This document shows, in pieces, positions 54,765 through 64,000 of a stretch of DNA of 64,000 bases. Source of the stretch: Brachycybe producta. Lineage: Eukaryota; Arthropoda; Diplopoda; Playtdesmida; Andrognathidae. Location: positions 10,001-74,000 of the forward strand of contig JAUPFP010000019.1 in NCBI GenBank assembly GCA_036925085.1. The letters are read 5' to 3'. Position 1 is the first letter of the stretch; every line of letters begins with the position of its first letter. The position numbers were made by a program, and so were the translations under genes. A model generated the notes under the pieces. The model searched no databases. It saw only the letters and a program-made list of their open reading frames with translations, and was not told the origin of the DNA.

Positions 54765-55487
54765 GTATCTCGTTTAGAGTCGTGTCTCAAGAATAGTGTT
54801 GGACTGTATTGTGTATAAAAACATTAATCTTGTTACACTTTTCTATTATTTTTCTGACTTCAGACTTACGTGACACCCTGTAGAGACAAACAGTAACGTG
54901 AAGAGACACCTCCTCCTTCTGCCACTACTCATAATTAGTAATTAATCTCACTACTAATAAATGAAATTATATAATGGCGGAAGTCGACAGATGATCGCTT
55001 CTCTAATTAACTTTATAGCGAGATAATACAAAAAAACATTTTTTTTTTCTGTTGCCAAAAAAGATGAAACACAAATATCGATTAATGAAAAAAGCCAGTG
55101 AATTTTTAGCTGCCAGCAAAAGACATTTCTTTAGATGAGTGTTAATTTTTTTTTTTACTAATGCAATCAGCATCATTGTATTTCCCCCCTGTGTATAAAT
55201 GGGTTTTCTGACCAGTAATTTTTATACCCCGGCTAGATTACGGATCCAACCGTGATGACTGAGTGTCTCCAACATACAGATCAGCATAACAGAAAGGCGA
55301 ATACAACACGCAAGCAAAGCAAGAAAGTTCGGATTCAGTTTTTGTTGCACCTCATGTTAGTAAGGCTGATTACTTCCCTTCAAGCAGGGTCTTATATGCG
55401 CCACATTGCGCAACGTGCCCGCGCATCACACTTTCATAGTTCGTGGAAATACCATATACCAACAGAAACTCAAGAAGAAAACAGTTC
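54765..55487. other. AT-rich non-coding stretch
   Basis: A 99-codon plus frame (55252-55551) runs into the hAT-like element and has no recognised domain. Nothing else seen. Confidence 0.55.
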
Positions 55488-55495
55488 CTCTTGTT

Positions 55496-56192
55496 TAGTG
55501 ATGTGCGATAGTCAAAAATGCACTATCGATAGTATTTTACAGGACCGATAGATAGTATCGATAGTCACTTCACTATCGATAGTACTATCAATAGTTTTCA
55601 ACTTTTTCAAGGTTGCAAATTAAAAGCTACATTAAAAACCTGTTAGGCTCACAACTTGTCTTAGTAGTTTTACCAGTCCATAGACTCCATAGCATACTTA
55701 TTACAAGCCATTACACCATTACTCACTAATGTTACAATACAAAATTATACAACACAGTTTAAGAGTGCACACGGTGCACAAGGTACGCACGTTACATTGC
55801 ACAAAGTGCACAATGCGCACAAGGTACACGTTCAAGTGAACAATATGCACATTGTGCACAAAGTGCACAATGCGCACAAGGTACACGTTCAAGTGAACAA
55901 TATGCACATTGTGCACATTGCTCACTGCGTACATGGTTCACAAGGCGCACAATGTGCACACAGTGCATATGTACAAACGACAAATTGAAATAATTATGGC
56001 GCCATCTAGCATCCACTATTTCAGATACATTATTGTTTATGTGAGACAGTGTGTTGATTTTTTTTAAAAACTATCGATAGTTTTTAAACTATCGATAGAA
56101 CTATCGATTTGTAAACCACTCGATCGTTTGACTATCGAGTAGTTGACTATCGCGATAGTATTCATATTCATATCGCTATCGGAACATCACAA
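55496..56192. mobile_element. hAT-like element with TATCGATAG clusters and an internal 57-bp repeat
   Basis: Left TAGTGATGTGCGATAGTC, right (reversed) TTGTGATGTTCCGATAGCG. Exact duplication CTCTTGTT at 55488-55495 and 56193-56200. Both subterminal regions are dense in CTATCGATAG. The centre (about 55770-55980) is GTGCAC/TGCGCAC-rich, with one 57-bp unit duplicated (from about 55803 and 55860). Open frames of His/Val/Cys codons there are periodic and not genes. Confidence 0.9.
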
Positions 56193-56529
56193 CTCTTGTT
56201 TTAAGAAAACTGTGCGTGTGCAAGTCTCCCGATAATCTTGTTGTAGTGCCAATTAAATAATTATTGTATATTCAATTCAATTCAACTCAGTACACTTGCA
56301 TCCAGCTTAAAAGCCATGTGGCCGGGGGGGGGGAGAGAGGGAGTGCTCCCGATCACAATTGATTGTCATTCAAGTAAAACACGACATCATTGTGTAATTG
56401 AAATCATCATAACGAAGAACTATCAACTGGAAGAGAATTCCATAGTCTTAATATAACATTTGGGAAAAAAGACCAAAAATATATTTATGCATCAGTTCTA
56501 GCCATTAGTTCTTTAAAAGTTTTTGAATG

Positions 56530-57080
56530 CTCGTGTACGGAGCCCTGTTGAGGGCATAGAATATTTTTTTTATCTCGTCTGGACAAGATAATAAGTCGTC
56601 CGGACAAGATAGTAAGTGACAGTCGGGTCAGGATGAAAAGATGAATACTGTGGGGTAACTCTAAAACCTGAAACAAAATGCATATAGAATTCGCTGAACA
56701 CTGTACTAACATATGTGCAGAACACTACTGACATCGGTGCAGAATAACATAACCATTTTTTAAATTAAATTGTGATTTTTTTACATTATGGGGGATGCGC
56801 CCCCCCACACACACACACCCCCTGAATCAAGCTTAATTAAATATGACACCATCTAATCACCTATATATATAAAAAAAGCATAGTGTTCCTCCAATTCTAT
56901 ATGCATTCTGTATCGAGGTTTAAAGTTACCCTACAATGTTCATCCTTTCATCCAGACCCGACTTAGTGTCTAGCCCAGACGACTAATAGTATCTTGTCCA
57001 GATGACTTTATTATCTCGTCCAGACGACTAGTATCTCGTCCAGACGAGATAAAAAAATATTCCATGTCCTCAACGTGTCT
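56530..57080. mobile_element. Foldback element with CTCGTCTGGACAAGATA repeats
   Basis: Left GTACGGAGCCCTGTTGAGGG, then GAATATTTTTTTTATCTCGT and TCTGGACAAGATAATAAGTC. The right arm holds the inverse, with several GTCCAGACGAC units and GATAAAAAAATATTCCATGT before CCTCAAC. An inner pair, GGGGTAACTCTAAAACC and GGTTTAAAGTTACCC, is also inverted. Left end shares the TACGGAGCCCTGT motif with other foldbacks. Confidence 0.75.
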
Positions 57081-57086
57081 TCTCTA

Positions 57087-57480
57087 AAGCCTGGAACAGA
57101 CACGCGGAATTCCGCTCAGAAAATAATAACAGAATATTTAAATGAGACAATTTTCCATAAAAAGTGAACGGAAAGTTCATTAAAAATGAGTTGAACAAAG
57201 CTCAACTTTTTCCGTTCTCAAAATATTCCGTTCAAATTCCCACCAATCAGAAACGAGCATGACGTGACATGACAAAAAAGCAAATTGGAATCCATTTTGG
57301 CAATAGATCTAAATATAATGTTTCTTTTCTTGCTCAATAGAGAGTGCCCACAACTTTCCTCATTACTTTTTCTGTTTCTATGTGTGAACAACAGAGATAC
57401 AGAAAAAGAAAATGACTTTTTTTTTTCCTTTTCCTATTTTCTTTTTCCTTGGCGGAATTCCGCGTGTGTGTTCCAGGCTT
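57087..57480. mobile_element. TA-target MITE with AAGCCTGGAACA ends
   Basis: Left AAGCCTGGAACAGACACGCG and right (reversed) AAGCCTGGAACACACACGCG, then GAATTCCGC on both sides. TA flanks both (57085-57086, 57481-57482); a PIF-type reading (TAA/TTA) is also possible. Contains GAACGGAA/TTCCGTTC inverted words. A plus frame (57285-57587) crosses its end and is not accepted. Confidence 0.75.
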
Positions 57481-57482
57481 TA

Positions 57483-58266
57483 CAAGAATTTATATTTAAT
57501 AAGTCATTAAATAGGACAATATTATTATCTGTCAGTAAACTTCCGAAAAGGGCAAGGCTTTGGTCATTTTTTTCGGCCTGCTTATGACTCCCACTCTCTC
57601 GTAAACATAACCGTGTGTGGGCGTCACTGCGTATTGGCGCGTGCAAGATCGACGTGCAACATGCTGGTTGTGAAGGACGTTTTGCAGCCCCTTCACGAGC
57701 AAAAAAAACGACTAGAACTACTGCTCTAAAACAATCACACCATACAATGCATTATCGAATGCACCTTAATTGTGTGCGGTAGCACCTTAACTGTGTGCGT
57801 GTTTTTTCACCAAATTTACTTCAATACCTTTAATGTGTGTTTGTATGGACTTACAAGTTTATAACACAGGCCTAAGCAATTTACGAGTTTTGTACCAAAA
57901 AAAAAATCCGTTTTATGCGAAAATTACAATTAAAAGAAAATTAAAGAAAAAATAAAATATTGTTCATAAGTTGTTATAATGACAGATGGATATTATTCAC
58001 TTTTTTATAGTATTTTTAATAGCCTGTATCTGGTGCAATTATAATGAAAATGGAATGTGCTGATGCTCGTTTTACTTGTAATCTATAAATCATGTAACTG
58101 CATTCTTCTCACTAAATTAAGAGTTAATGATTAACGAATAGAAAGAAGAAGAAGAAAAAAACCTGCTTAGAACTTCTTCTTCACGCAATGTCCATGCAGT
58201 GACCAACAGTGTGGCACGCGTGCCACTCAAAATATAAAATGAGAACCACATGTTTAAAAAAAATTC
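57483..58266. other. AT-rich non-coding stretch
   Basis: No gene, RNA or repeat family recognised. Confidence 0.6.
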
Positions 58267-58848
58267 TTAAGACCATTACCTCCAGAAATATATTTTCAAA
58301 ATATTGTCGAAACTTACCCAAAGATTACCAAAACGATTTTTAAATTTTAAAATAAGTCAATAAAACCATAAAAAAAAAATTTGAAAATGAAGTGACTTTT
58401 CCTGAGACACCAAATGACGCCATTTTAAATTTTCAAAAACAGAAATCTATCACTCCCCCATTTTTGTGGCAAAGGTTGTCACCTCACATTTCCCATAATT
58501 CCTTAATGAAATATACCTAGGTATTTTCCCTATTCCTATTCAACTCAATACAACCTTCCCATGTGGAATAATTCAAATATTAAATCCATAGTACTTTGAA
58601 ATGAAAGTAATGTGAGGAAGTGACAACACATCAGAATTCGAGAAGAGGAGTAGACTTTGTGGGTTTTTTGTTGCCGATGTCTGTTGTTTGGTGGCACAGC
58701 TATCTGATAAAGGTTCATTTACATGAAGTCAACTGATTTTTAATTTTTTTAATTTATATTAATCACTTATTTTAAATCTTAAAAATCGTTGAATAATTCT
58801 TGACAATATTTTGACAAAAAAGTTCTGGAGGTAAAATGATCTCTTTAA
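58267..58848. mobile_element. TTAA-2 MITE
   Basis: Left TTAAGACCATTACCTCCAG, right (reversed) TTAAAGAGATCATTTTACC then TCCAGAACTTTTTTGTC. TTAA at 58267-58270 and 58845-58848. Interior matches 30412-30877 (CCCTATTCCTATTCAACTCA, TTCCCATGTGGAATAATTC, GTCTGTTGTTTGGTGGC) with an added segment near 58390-58510. Confidence 0.85.
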
Positions 58849-59530
58849 AAAAATTTCTTAATTATAACAACGAAAATTAAAACCCGAGCCATTTCTAGTT
58901 ATAATTGCATATGGATCCAAACATCAATGAAAAAGAATATTTAATTTTTAAATGAAAAGCATTAAATATGTGATAACGAAGAAGAAGAAGATGAAAAATA
59001 TCATCAAAGTTATGCAGAAACATTTTTTCTTCACCCTATTTTCCGGTTTTGTTTTGGGGGGAAAATCTACCAAGACACACACATTCAAACACTATCATCA
59101 TCCTTCATAATGTGTTAATTTAAAAATTTAATAAAACGGGACATAGAATAGATAAGAAAATGGAAATAGGGAGAAACTTTTCTTGAACACAATAGAGGTG
59201 TAGGTAGCATTGAAATTGCGTTTACTCTCTCTCTCTCTCTCTCTCTCTCTTTCTACGTGGGTGTGCTTTCCTTGGATGTGTATTCTTTTCTGCGTGTTTG
59301 AGGGTAAACCCACCTAATGGCATGCAGCATGAAGCAGAGGAGGAGAATTAGACAAACCATAGGAGTATAGAGTGTGCCAGCACTTCCTGTCGGCGACCAA
59401 ATTATCGCTCGTCACTCCAGTGTAATTAACTCAACGACTTGATAACCTCCATCTCTATCTGTGGTCGTTGGTTCACATGAACTCGGGCTTAGATAGAACG
59501 CACGTATTAATCGTGATTTACACGGTGAGC
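58849..59530. other. AT-rich non-coding stretch with CT microsatellite
   Basis: CT run about 59225-59250, GAAGAAGAAG near 58979. No gene. Confidence 0.6.
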
Positions 59531-59745
59531 ACATCGGCACAACTCCAAAAAAAAAAAAAAAAAACACTTTTTTTGGGAAAATGAGTTTAAAGTTGCAATT
59601 TTTCTATCTCAATTACAATTAGTACTCTGCTAGCAGCGAGGGAACCCAAATAAACGGATAATGTGAATAGTTAAAATGGTTTTTGCACTTAAAAAACTGA
59701 GCAAAGTTAAGCCATGAACCTTCTCTTACTTCTCAAAACAGTTTT
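59531..59745. repeat. Dispersed repeat, inverse partner of 61046-61270, with LINE-tail-like core
   Basis: CGGCACAACTCC then A run, TTTTTTTGGGAAAATGAGTT and TAAAGTTGC; then (reversed) LINE-tail words GCTAGCAGAGTACTAATTG; then AATAGTTAAAATGG and GAACCTTCTC. The same blocks occur in 61046-61270 in inverse order. Confidence 0.6.
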
Positions 59746-59747
59746 AG

Positions 59748-59845
59748 CCAAATGTCCCTTTAGAGTAAATGAGTTTAGCCTAAAACTTGCCCTAAAATCA
59801 TTTGCTCTAAAACTTTCATGGCAAGTGCTTTAGGGCAAATGAAAA
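59748..59845. repeat. Short fragment of the TTTGCCCTAAA minisatellite family
   Basis: CCAAATGTCCCTTTAGAG, ACTTGCCCTAAAATCATTTG and AAGTGCTTTAGGGCAAATG: units in both orientations, arranged as a small inverted repeat. Confidence 0.65.
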
Positions 59846-60592
59846 AAAGAACAATAAAATGCAGTTCAAACAATTTAAAATAAAAAGTTACTGAGTACTT
59901 TTATTATTACATCTTTTTAAATCAGAGAAAATGGCAAAATCCTAGGTTTTTGATTAAGATTTAGTTCTTTTTTGCTCTTTCTTAATTTTAAGAATAATAA
60001 AGCACCATTTTGTATTCAAACAATTTATTATTTAAATAAATTTAAATAAAATTATACACAAATGGCTGACGCTTCGACAGCAATAGTAGCTACCTTCAGA
60101 ATCTTAATACATAAATAGTCCATAACTAAATAATATAGTTTTTGATTAACTCCTCTCACGTCACAAGCTTCAAATTAAAGTGAGCCGACTCCATGTTTAA
60201 GGTTTCTATCACACTTTATTTGAATATCAAGGTGTCTGTCTTATTTTTGGAAATACCTCCCTCCCTCCCTCTATCTCTCTTTTCATTTCCCTTTGCGTGT
60301 ATGTTGTCTATTTGCTCTTTTTAGCCTCCTTATATATGTGTATGCACGTGTTTTTTTTTTTTCTTATCTGTGTGACATGTTTGTGTTTGTGCTCGTGTTT
60401 CTTCTCTGCTCTTCATCTGAGAAGCCTGAAATCTCACCTCTTAAATGCACCTCGAATTCCCTTCCTAAGCAAACACGCGCTTTAATTATATTGAACAAAA
60501 AACTGTTCTAGAGACTTAACATGGAAACCAAACTGCACATGTGAATTTCCCAAAGGATCACTGAACGAAATTTGCATAATACCAATTTGCAG
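59846..60592. other. AT-rich non-coding stretch
   Basis: No gene, RNA or repeat family recognised; CCCTCCCTCCCTC near 60259. Confidence 0.6.
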
Positions 60593-60826
60593 TGGCAATA
60601 TTCCTGGGTCGCACACTTAAAACGGTCCCCATTTAATCTCAAAAACTATAAATGCTATCTATACAGTTATACAGTGAGAAGTTCTTAGATATTTTTAACA
60701 ACATAAAATTTATTCGTACAATAACTGAAGCAAGTTTGGTCAAAAATTATTAGTTTTTTTAATTTTGAAAATGACAAACTATTTGAAAACGGGCGCGACA
60801 TTTTTTTGTCGCCCAGGAATTGTGTC
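60593..60826. repeat. Foldback with CACAATTCCTGGGCGAC end
   Basis: GCAATATTCCTGGGTCGCAC on the left, CACAATTCCTGGGCGACAA on the right (reversed). Target duplication not found. Confidence 0.45.
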
Positions 60827-61045
60827 GTGATGTACAAATAAATGGACCACTCTGCGCGGCAACAAAATAATCACTTAATACCATTTAAAACAATGTGTTT
60901 TATATTAAGTTTATTTTTAGCAGCCGCCATAAGAAGTCGCCATTGTGAGAGCAGGTTTAAATAAAATCGTTTCCACTAATTTCGGCGATTGGTATAAAAC
61001 CCTGCAGGAGTTGTACATACAGCACCGCGGCTAAAAGAGTGGCAC

Positions 61046-61270
61046 AACTCAAAAAACCACTTTTTTTTTTGGGAAGAGGAGTTTAAAGTTAAGAGAAGAT
61101 TTCATGGCTTACTTTGCTGAGCTTCTCAAGTGAAAAAAAAAAAAACCGTTTTAACTATTCACAATATTGGTTTATTTGGTTCCCCTACAATAGATTGCGA
61201 CAGTAAAAATGCAACTTTAAACTCATTTTCCCAAAAAAAAAAGTAGTTTTTTTTAGTTGTGCAACTCAGC
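61046..61270. mobile_element. Foldback with GCACAACT ends
   Basis: Left GGCACAACTCAAAAAACC and TTTGGGAAGAGGAGTTTAAA are inverted at the right as TTTAAACTCATTTTCCCAAA and AGTTGTGCAACTC. The interior is shared with 59531-59745. Confidence 0.6.
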
Positions 61271-61327
61271 AGTGCCACACAGTGGTTTACTAGTGCCATC
61301 ATGAAGGTGACAACCATAATACCTGTT

Positions 61328-61391
61328 CTCTAGACACGACAACCACACTGTGGCACCATCTCTAGACACGACAACCACACTGTGGCACCAT
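61328..61391. repeat. Exact 32-bp tandem duplication
   Basis: CTCTAGACACGACAACCACA plus CTGTGGCACCAT occurs at 61328 and 61360 without change. Confidence 0.95.
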
Positions 61392-61449
61392 CGAAAGACA
61401 GATTCAGATGATAGATGTTTTACTGTTAGAAGTTACTGTTGAAGACCTA

Positions 61450-61866
61450 AAAAAAACACGGCCTGGGTCTCATTCCACAAAACTACTAGAGTAATAAATT
61501 ACAAGCTACAACTAAAAATACCTGAAGATTAAATATGGTTTAATAATATTCAGTTCCACATAGAAACTGCCACCCCCTGTAGATTTCACTAATAACTACA
61601 ACTGCTACAAGTAAAATAATACAAAATGGCGTCGCAGGAGAGCAAAATATTGTTGTTGAACCTTTTTCCTGAGAGTGTTCCATTACTGGCCCTTGAGAAT
61701 CTCAGAAAACTGGAGTGTGCATAATTTTTGACTCCCCCCCCCCTCATACAAGTTACAAGTAATGGCTTTAAGGAACACAATATTTTATATTGATGGAATT
61801 TACAGGTGAATTCCATCGTAATTATTAGTCATTACTTTATTGTGGAATTCGGCCCTCGTGTCGTTT
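61450..61866. repeat. Foldback with CACGG/CACGAGGGCC ends
   Basis: Left CACGGCCTGGGTCTCATTCC then ACAAAACTACTAGAGTAATA; right (reversed) CACGAGGGCCGAATTCCACA then ATAAAGTAATGACTAATA. Probably mobile; no clear target duplication. Confidence 0.55.
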
Positions 61867-61918
61867 CTGTCAACTTAGTAATACCGTATACAACACCACA
61901 TATACTAACAACTACCCT

Positions 61919-63115
61919 AATACCTTGTACACACACGAGTTAAATGAATTCAAATTAAACGTGTTTAGGTGAATTATACAGAATCCAGTTAAGGACATGA
62001 ACCCAAATAAAAATTGACTTTATTATTAATATTTTAAATTAAAATTACCAAATCAATATTTTGTCAATAGTTTATATAATATATTTAAGTATTAACTCAA
62101 TATTTTCAGATTATTAAATGAATAAATTGAATTCGATATTTTGTTTGTTTGTCCTTCATAGGGCTCTGTAGAACACGTTTATTATTTAAGAGCCTAGGTA
62201 CACCGCCATCTTGATGTTTTGAGCAGACGACAACGAGACAAATGAGTGTTCTTATATGGTGTTACTAAAACTGCAAGAAATCGCCTCACAATCGCTCAAT
62301 TAGAATGCAGTAAAGCGCAAAACGCAATAAAAAGTATTGTTCTTCTCGTGCTCGATTTATATAATGTTTGAAAAGGTCCTTCTATTTTTAACAACGTTCA
62401 AAGTCGTTCGTTTTTTAACCCCATGTTAAATCCTATTGGATCAAAAAACGTCCCACAAACATTTGAAAAACTCTCGTTAAAAACGATTTAGAACAATAAC
62501 AAAATAAATAGCACATATATTCATGTAGTGGCTTCACGATGTTTCCTTTTTATAAATTTTAAAAAGGTTCTTCTATTTTTTAATAACGTTTAAAATAGTA
62601 CGTTTTTTAACTCCATGTTAAGTTCCATAGGAGCAAAACACCGTCCCACAAACGTTAGAAGAACTCCCATTAAAATGATTTAGAACAACCAAAAAAAATT
62701 AGCACGTACTTACACGTGTTTATTGCCTTCAGGATTATTCCTTTTTCTAAATTTTAAAAGGGCTTTCTATTTTTAAATAACATTTAAAATCTTACGTTTT
62801 TTTAACTCCATGTTAATTCCCATAGGACCAAAAAAACCGTCACCGAAACATTTGAAGAACTCCCATTAAAAACGACTTAGAACAATCACATAGTAATTAG
62901 CACGTGCATTAATCTATTGGCTTCACAACGTTTCCTTTTTATAAGATTAGCACGCGAAATTATTTTTCTATTAATTATTGTGTGACTTCGAACCGGGAGA
63001 AAAAACCTTAAAAAACCGTTTTTCAATCAACAACGATCGCAGCGCCTACATTCGGAGAAATTTCGAATTAAACGATGTATCTAGCCTCTTAAATGCATTT
63101 AAAATGCATTTAAAT
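61919..63115. mobile_element. Foldback FB-P right half, split by a TTAA-1 element
   Basis: 61919-62185 matches the central and right part of FB-P (TTGTACACACACGAGTTAAA, TTGACTTTATTATTAATATT, CTTCATAGGGCTCTGTAG, AACACGTTTATTATT). After the inserted element the host resumes at 63093 with ATGCATTT, exactly as in uninterrupted copies (TTATTTAAATGCATTTAAA). Confidence 0.85.
62186..63092 (+). mobile_element. TTAA-1 element, full copy with three internal ~190-bp units
   Basis: Left TTAAGAGCCTAGGTACACCG, right (reversed) TTAAGAGGCTAGATACATCG; TTAA at 62186-62189 and 63089-63092. Collinear with 44992-46084 but one internal unit shorter (907 against 1093 bp). The FB-P host gives the empty site with a single TTAA. 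Confidence 0.95.
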
Positions 63116-64000
63116 CTTTCTCACAAAACTACATTATTATTTTGAGCAAAACGTTTTAATTGCCCCATCCGGTACTCACTGCGCTATTTGAAAATTAAAA
63201 AGCAACATTGTGATTCCTCCCATAGTGAAAATAAATTCCCAAGTTTTCGAATTATAAATATAGAAAAAGCTTAGTTTATTTTATTCAAATTCACAAGAAG
63301 AAAATAATTTTTTTTTTCAAAAATATTTAATTTTATTTCCTGCTGTAATAAACTTATGAGAAAAAGTTAATAAGAACGTATTTTGATTTTACCTTATGTT
63401 ATGACTTCTTCAAACAAACAAACAACATAAAAGTTTGTCGCTGCTCGTTCTTTTTTAGATCAAAGTCAAACAAGAAAATCTACAATAAGACAAAAATAAA
63501 ACGAGATTAATTTTTATGTATGTCAATTTTAACGCAAGAATTGCAAATTTAAAGCTGGGGTCACATTGCTCATCTATTTTTTTTTTGCAAAATAATTTGC
63601 ACTTTGTGCTTTTTATGCTGTGCAACCAATAAAATGTCAATAGTCAATTGTGCTCAACAATTGATTCATTACTGATGAAAATCATTTGTATATTAGTCAC
63701 TTTTATTAACGACATTCTCTGTAAGGCACAACACAATAGCATCATCGTAGAAAAATCAAACAAAACCTTGAAGGATGTGTTTCTGTTGGCTGCAATAGTA
63801 ACTTCAGCTTACCAAAAATAGAAAATAGATTTAAAAAAAGCTGAAATTGTTTAAAACATTCTGCCACGCGGAATTACATTTAATAAGGCATAAACTTTAT
63901 AAAAACTGTAAATGAATTGTTTTTGCTTTTTTATTGTAATGTGTTAAGAAAAGAACCCTTCAAATGGAATTGCTTCCAGCTAAATAAACGATGGTGCTGA
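63116..64000. other. AT-rich non-coding stretch to the window edge
   Basis: No gene seen. TTTAAAGCTGGGGTCACATTG near 63548 resembles a Harbinger-type end whose partner is not found in the window. Confidence 0.5.

Noticed and set aside
55719-56016. Frames with His, Val and Cys periodicity
   Set aside because: They come from the GTGCAC tandem sequence inside a hAT-like element.

Overview
Invertebrate-type animal nuclear DNA, clearly AT-rich, with no gene I can support. No open reading frame longer than 189 residues exists in any frame, and none carries a conserved domain except a short degraded reverse-transcriptase tail near 6.3 kb. The sequence looks like an intergenic or long-intron region. 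Many AT, AG/CT, CA/GT and TTA microsatellites, hundreds of bases of minisatellite and a dense layer of short non-autonomous transposons argue for a metazoan nuclear genome and against a bacterium, virus or organelle. I cannot name the species. An interstitial CCTAA tract (47.5 kb) resembles the arthropod telomere unit TTAGG but sits inside a mobile element, so it is weak evidence.

What can be read is the transposon archaeology. Several families are defined by terminal inverted repeats (TIRs) plus target-site duplications (TSDs): (a) seven stand-alone MITEs starting ACAGGCA with 9-bp TSDs (11.6, 20.6, 24.7, 25.4, 42.8, 43.1, 44.7 kb), probably Mutator-like; (b) a second 9-bp-TSD element whose body is a 32-bp minisatellite (23.65-24.17 kb), with relatives at 8.2 and 34.2-36.7 kb, the last grown to about 2.5 kb; (c) a non-autonomous Helitron family ending in an 18-bp palindrome plus CTAG/T, four copies (1.9, 37.7, 40.0 reversed, 51.2 kb), three carrying an ACAGGCA MITE; (d) three related or parallel TTAA-target families (4.2, 5.7, 29.9, 30.4, 37.3, 45.0, 58.3, 62.2 kb); (e) hAT-like elements with 8-bp TSDs (18.3, 20.3, 29.9, 42.4, 44.8, 48.3, 50.7, 55.5 kb); (f) PIF/Harbinger-like elements with TTA/TAA TSDs (1.2, 7.4, 13.8, 29.4, 54.0 kb); (g) TA-target elements (14.3, 49.9, 57.1 kb); (h) large foldback elements sharing the end TACGGAGCCCTGT or a close relative (1.1, 14.9, 27.2, 39.9, 56.5, 61.9 kb).

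Layout: 0-8 kb, Harbinger-like element with a nested Helitron, then foldbacks and a LINE relic. 8-16 kb, minisatellite, A-rich array, MITEs and pogo-like MITE. 16-29 kb, mostly AT-rich filler with hAT-like and 9-bp-TSD elements and minisatellite-bodied element. 29-31.3 kb, a three-element nest. 31.3-34.2 kb, featureless AT-rich DNA. 34.2-36.7 kb, the large minisatellite. 37-41 kb, two elements each split by a Helitron. 41.8-46.2 kb, a cluster of MITEs including a TTAA element inside a hAT-like one. 47-49 kb, a tandem-repeat foldback. 50-52 kb, nested hAT-like elements and a Helitron. 54-58 kb, Harbinger-like, hAT-like, foldback and TA-target elements. 59-64 kb, foldbacks and a TTAA element inserted in an older foldback.

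The most notable signal is the minisatellite-bodied element: a tandem repeat that appears to have moved as a transposon and then expanded in place. Superfamily names below are inferred from TSD length and end sequence only; no transposase gene is present in the window.
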